Origin: Limanda limanda
Taxonomy: Eukaryota; Chordata; Actinopteri; Pleuronectiformes; Pleuronectidae
Assembly: GCF_963576545.1 (NCBI RefSeq)
Contig: NC_083639.1
Location: forward strand, 11,677,498 to 11,741,497
Reading direction: 5' to 3'
Length of the DNA: 64,000 nucleotides
Shown here: positions 62,281 to 64,000 of the stretch, piece after piece
Position numbering within the stretch: the stretch's first letter is position 1
How the letters are laid out: every line of letters begins with the position of its first letter
The notes under the pieces: model-generated
What the model saw: the letters and a program-made list of their open reading frames with translations, nothing else
Told to the model about the DNA's origin: nothing
The model's database searches: none
Position numbers and translations under genes: made by a program

Positions 62281-63817
62281 TTATAAAACACACAATATGG
62301 TTAAGTCATTATTTAAAAAGTCACCTGAGGAGCGAGTCCCTTCTGACCCTAGGCTGATCTTGCCAGCCCGATCATGAGACACCATCCGAGCCAATCGCAG
62401 CCCCTCGTCCATTAGTGTCTGCTGTATGAGGTGGCGACTCCAGCTGGCGGGGTTGGACGTGTCGGTGTGGGGACGAGGGGAAGGAGACTGGTTGCACTGT
62501 GAGCCCATGTCTAACAGGACATACAGATCTGGGTGTGAATGCTGCCTTCCAACAAGCATTATTATAGAAACAGGAAGGATCACTGGAGTAGAAGACGGCT
62601 TAGAGTAAACACACTGAATATCTGAGGTCTTTACCATGTGATACACTGTCGAGGCTCTCTGCAGATAAACTGTCATCGTCTGCTCTCTGGGTCAAGGCCT
62701 CCGAGCTCTCTACTCCGAGAAATGATGAGACACTCTCCGGCACCATTACCTAAAACACATCACTGTTAATTGAACCACTTCTGACAAGTACCATTAACGT
62801 TTTAACTACGTACCACCTGTAATTTCACCGTGAACCAGATTCACTGAATGACTGATGACTGGTGGTGGATCTAAAGACTCACCTCCAGTCTTGCTCTCTT
62901 CTGTGGCACCACACTGTTCTCATCTGCATTTGTCCTGCAGGAGGAAAACAACCAAACATTTGAATGTGAAGGATCATGCTTGACCTTGGGAACAAACTAA
63001 CATGTGAACTAAATGTCCAGAGAAACATAATGAGTGGATCAATGAAGTAATGATTCACTCACATGTGAATAAGCCAAGTATTTGAATGTAATGAGGATAT
63101 TTTATACATTTCTTCAAGGTTCTTTCAATTCAATAACTATTAAAATTATAACATTATCGCTGGAATTAAGTTCCCATCAAATTATAATCTCAGGAAAAGA
63201 GACATTTTAAAACTTAAAACTGATTTGCTGTTATAATGAAATATATAAAAAAAATGTACGTCTGTTCTGTGCTGATATTTACTTTCATAAAGATGTGTGA
63301 ATAAGTATTTGCAAACATTGACAAGCACAAAAGGTTGGTTCTGTGTATGTGTGTGTGTGTGTGTGTGCCTGTGTGCGTGTGTGTGCTCATTAAATCAACA
63401 CAACAGAGGTCAAAGTCTATTCCTGCTGATCTGAACCAGGTTCACTCTGAAAATAAAGACCTCAGTGAGACTCATGAAAACCTGATACATGTACAATATA
63501 TGACCAACACAATGGACTTTTAAACAATTCTGCATTTTTCCTGCAGGTCTTCATCATGTTACTTTGCCTTTAACATTTTACAATTATCGATCAATAAATC
63601 TATAATCCTGATTCTCTCTCAGCATTAAGGACCAGCCAACACAAATACAAACTGATATCTGCTCTCTTCATGCAGCCTCATACCTTGCATGCTTCAGAGT
63701 GGAGGTGTAGGCACATTTTCTCGCCACCTGCCGAGCCAATGAAAAGAGCTCCACTCGTCTCAGCAGAAGGGCATTGTCGCGCATACAGAACTGGGCTGCA
63801 GCTTCATTGATGATCAA
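62281..63817 (-). CDS. nab2: NGFI-A (EGR1)-binding protein 2, 3' part
   Basis: Only the C-terminal exons are in the window: 63817-63684, 62934-62883, 62749-62635 and 62509-62281 (stop TAA 62281-62283), all phase-consistent; the gene continues past the right edge. NAB proteins bind EGR transcription factors and recruit the NuRD complex to repress EGR targets. The first exon seen encodes the end of the NCD2 repression domain ([35 protein letters not shown]). The next carries a likely nuclear signal (PQKRARLE). The last has [27 protein letters not shown], an almost exact match to the NAB2 C-terminal block. After this block, human NAB2 continues with a conserved tail that is absent here: the frame runs 22 more residues in AT-rich DNA to TAA, which may be intron read-through past a donor at 62325. 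NAB1 is less likely from the flanking sequence. Confidence 0.88.
63338..63388. repeat. (GT)n microsatellite in nab2 intron
   Basis: About 50 bases of GT with CCTG and GCGT interruptions, lying between nab2 exons. Confidence 0.9.
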
Positions 63818-64000
63818 CTAGAGGAGAAGCAGTGAGTGAAAGAAGGATGGACAATGTGGTAATCACATCCAGACCAAATTATTATCTTTGTTTCAAATGT
63901 GTCACGCTCCATTTTAATGGATATAGTGAAATGTTCTATATTAAGCCATAGGTAAAGGAAACATGATGTTGATTCTCAGCTCTGGTTTTTGATGCTCATT

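Overview
The window is vertebrate nuclear DNA, almost certainly from a ray-finned (teleost, probably percomorph) fish. Genes are split by GT-AG introns, CA/GT microsatellites are frequent, and fish-type mobile DNA is present: a Tc1-like transposon, two hAT-type elements with exact 8-bp target duplications, a tRNA-derived SINE, and seven copies of one dispersed repeat. I see no bacterial, phage, plasmid or CRISPR content.

Layout. (1) 1-1.64 kb: AT-rich sequence with a 115-bp tandem duplication, then the 3' side of a large minus-strand gene (1638-6594) for an about 1516-residue acidic, low-complexity protein that looks like the junction protein JCAD/KIAA1462. (2) 7-12.6 kb: a possible promoter or first exon, an AT-rich repeat block, two protein-derived relics (a METTL21-like methyltransferase motif and a histone H3 tail end), and a complete Tc1-like element whose transposase has one in-frame stop. 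(3) 14.0-20.4 kb: syntaxin-16 on the minus strand, nine exons including a 12-nt microexon, with a hAT-type element carrying a dead MADF domain in its last intron. (4) 23.1-33.4 kb: diacylglycerol kinase alpha on the plus strand, 24 coding exons, 736 residues. (5) 37.3-43.6 kb: nr4a1 (Nur77), 592 residues, with a recognisable immediate-early promoter (MEF2, two TGCGTCA AP-1-like sites, CArG box). (6) 43.6-52.5 kb: repeat-bearing intergenic DNA, including a hAT-type element with a GC-rich core. (7) 54.8-55.6 kb: a 214-residue TANK-like zinc-finger protein. (8) 55.6-59.7 kb: intergenic DNA with a dense cluster of transcription-factor-like motifs. (9) 59.8-64 kb: the 3' part of nab2 (EGR co-repressor), minus strand, running off the right edge.

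The genes do not form an operon-like unit. dgka, nr4a1 and nab2 all map to human 12q13, so this is probably an ancient syntenic block. nr4a1 and nab2 both belong to immediate-early transcription: NR4A1 is an immediate-early nuclear receptor, and NAB2 restrains the EGR factors. Exon boundaries were read by eye from splice signals, reading-frame continuity and remembered family sequences. Reading frame closes at every junction for stx16, dgka, nr4a1 and the TANK-like gene. I found no convincing new system. The best leads are the captured protein relics in transposon-rich DNA, the stx16 microexon, the nr4a1 promoter grammar and the uncertain nab2 3' end.
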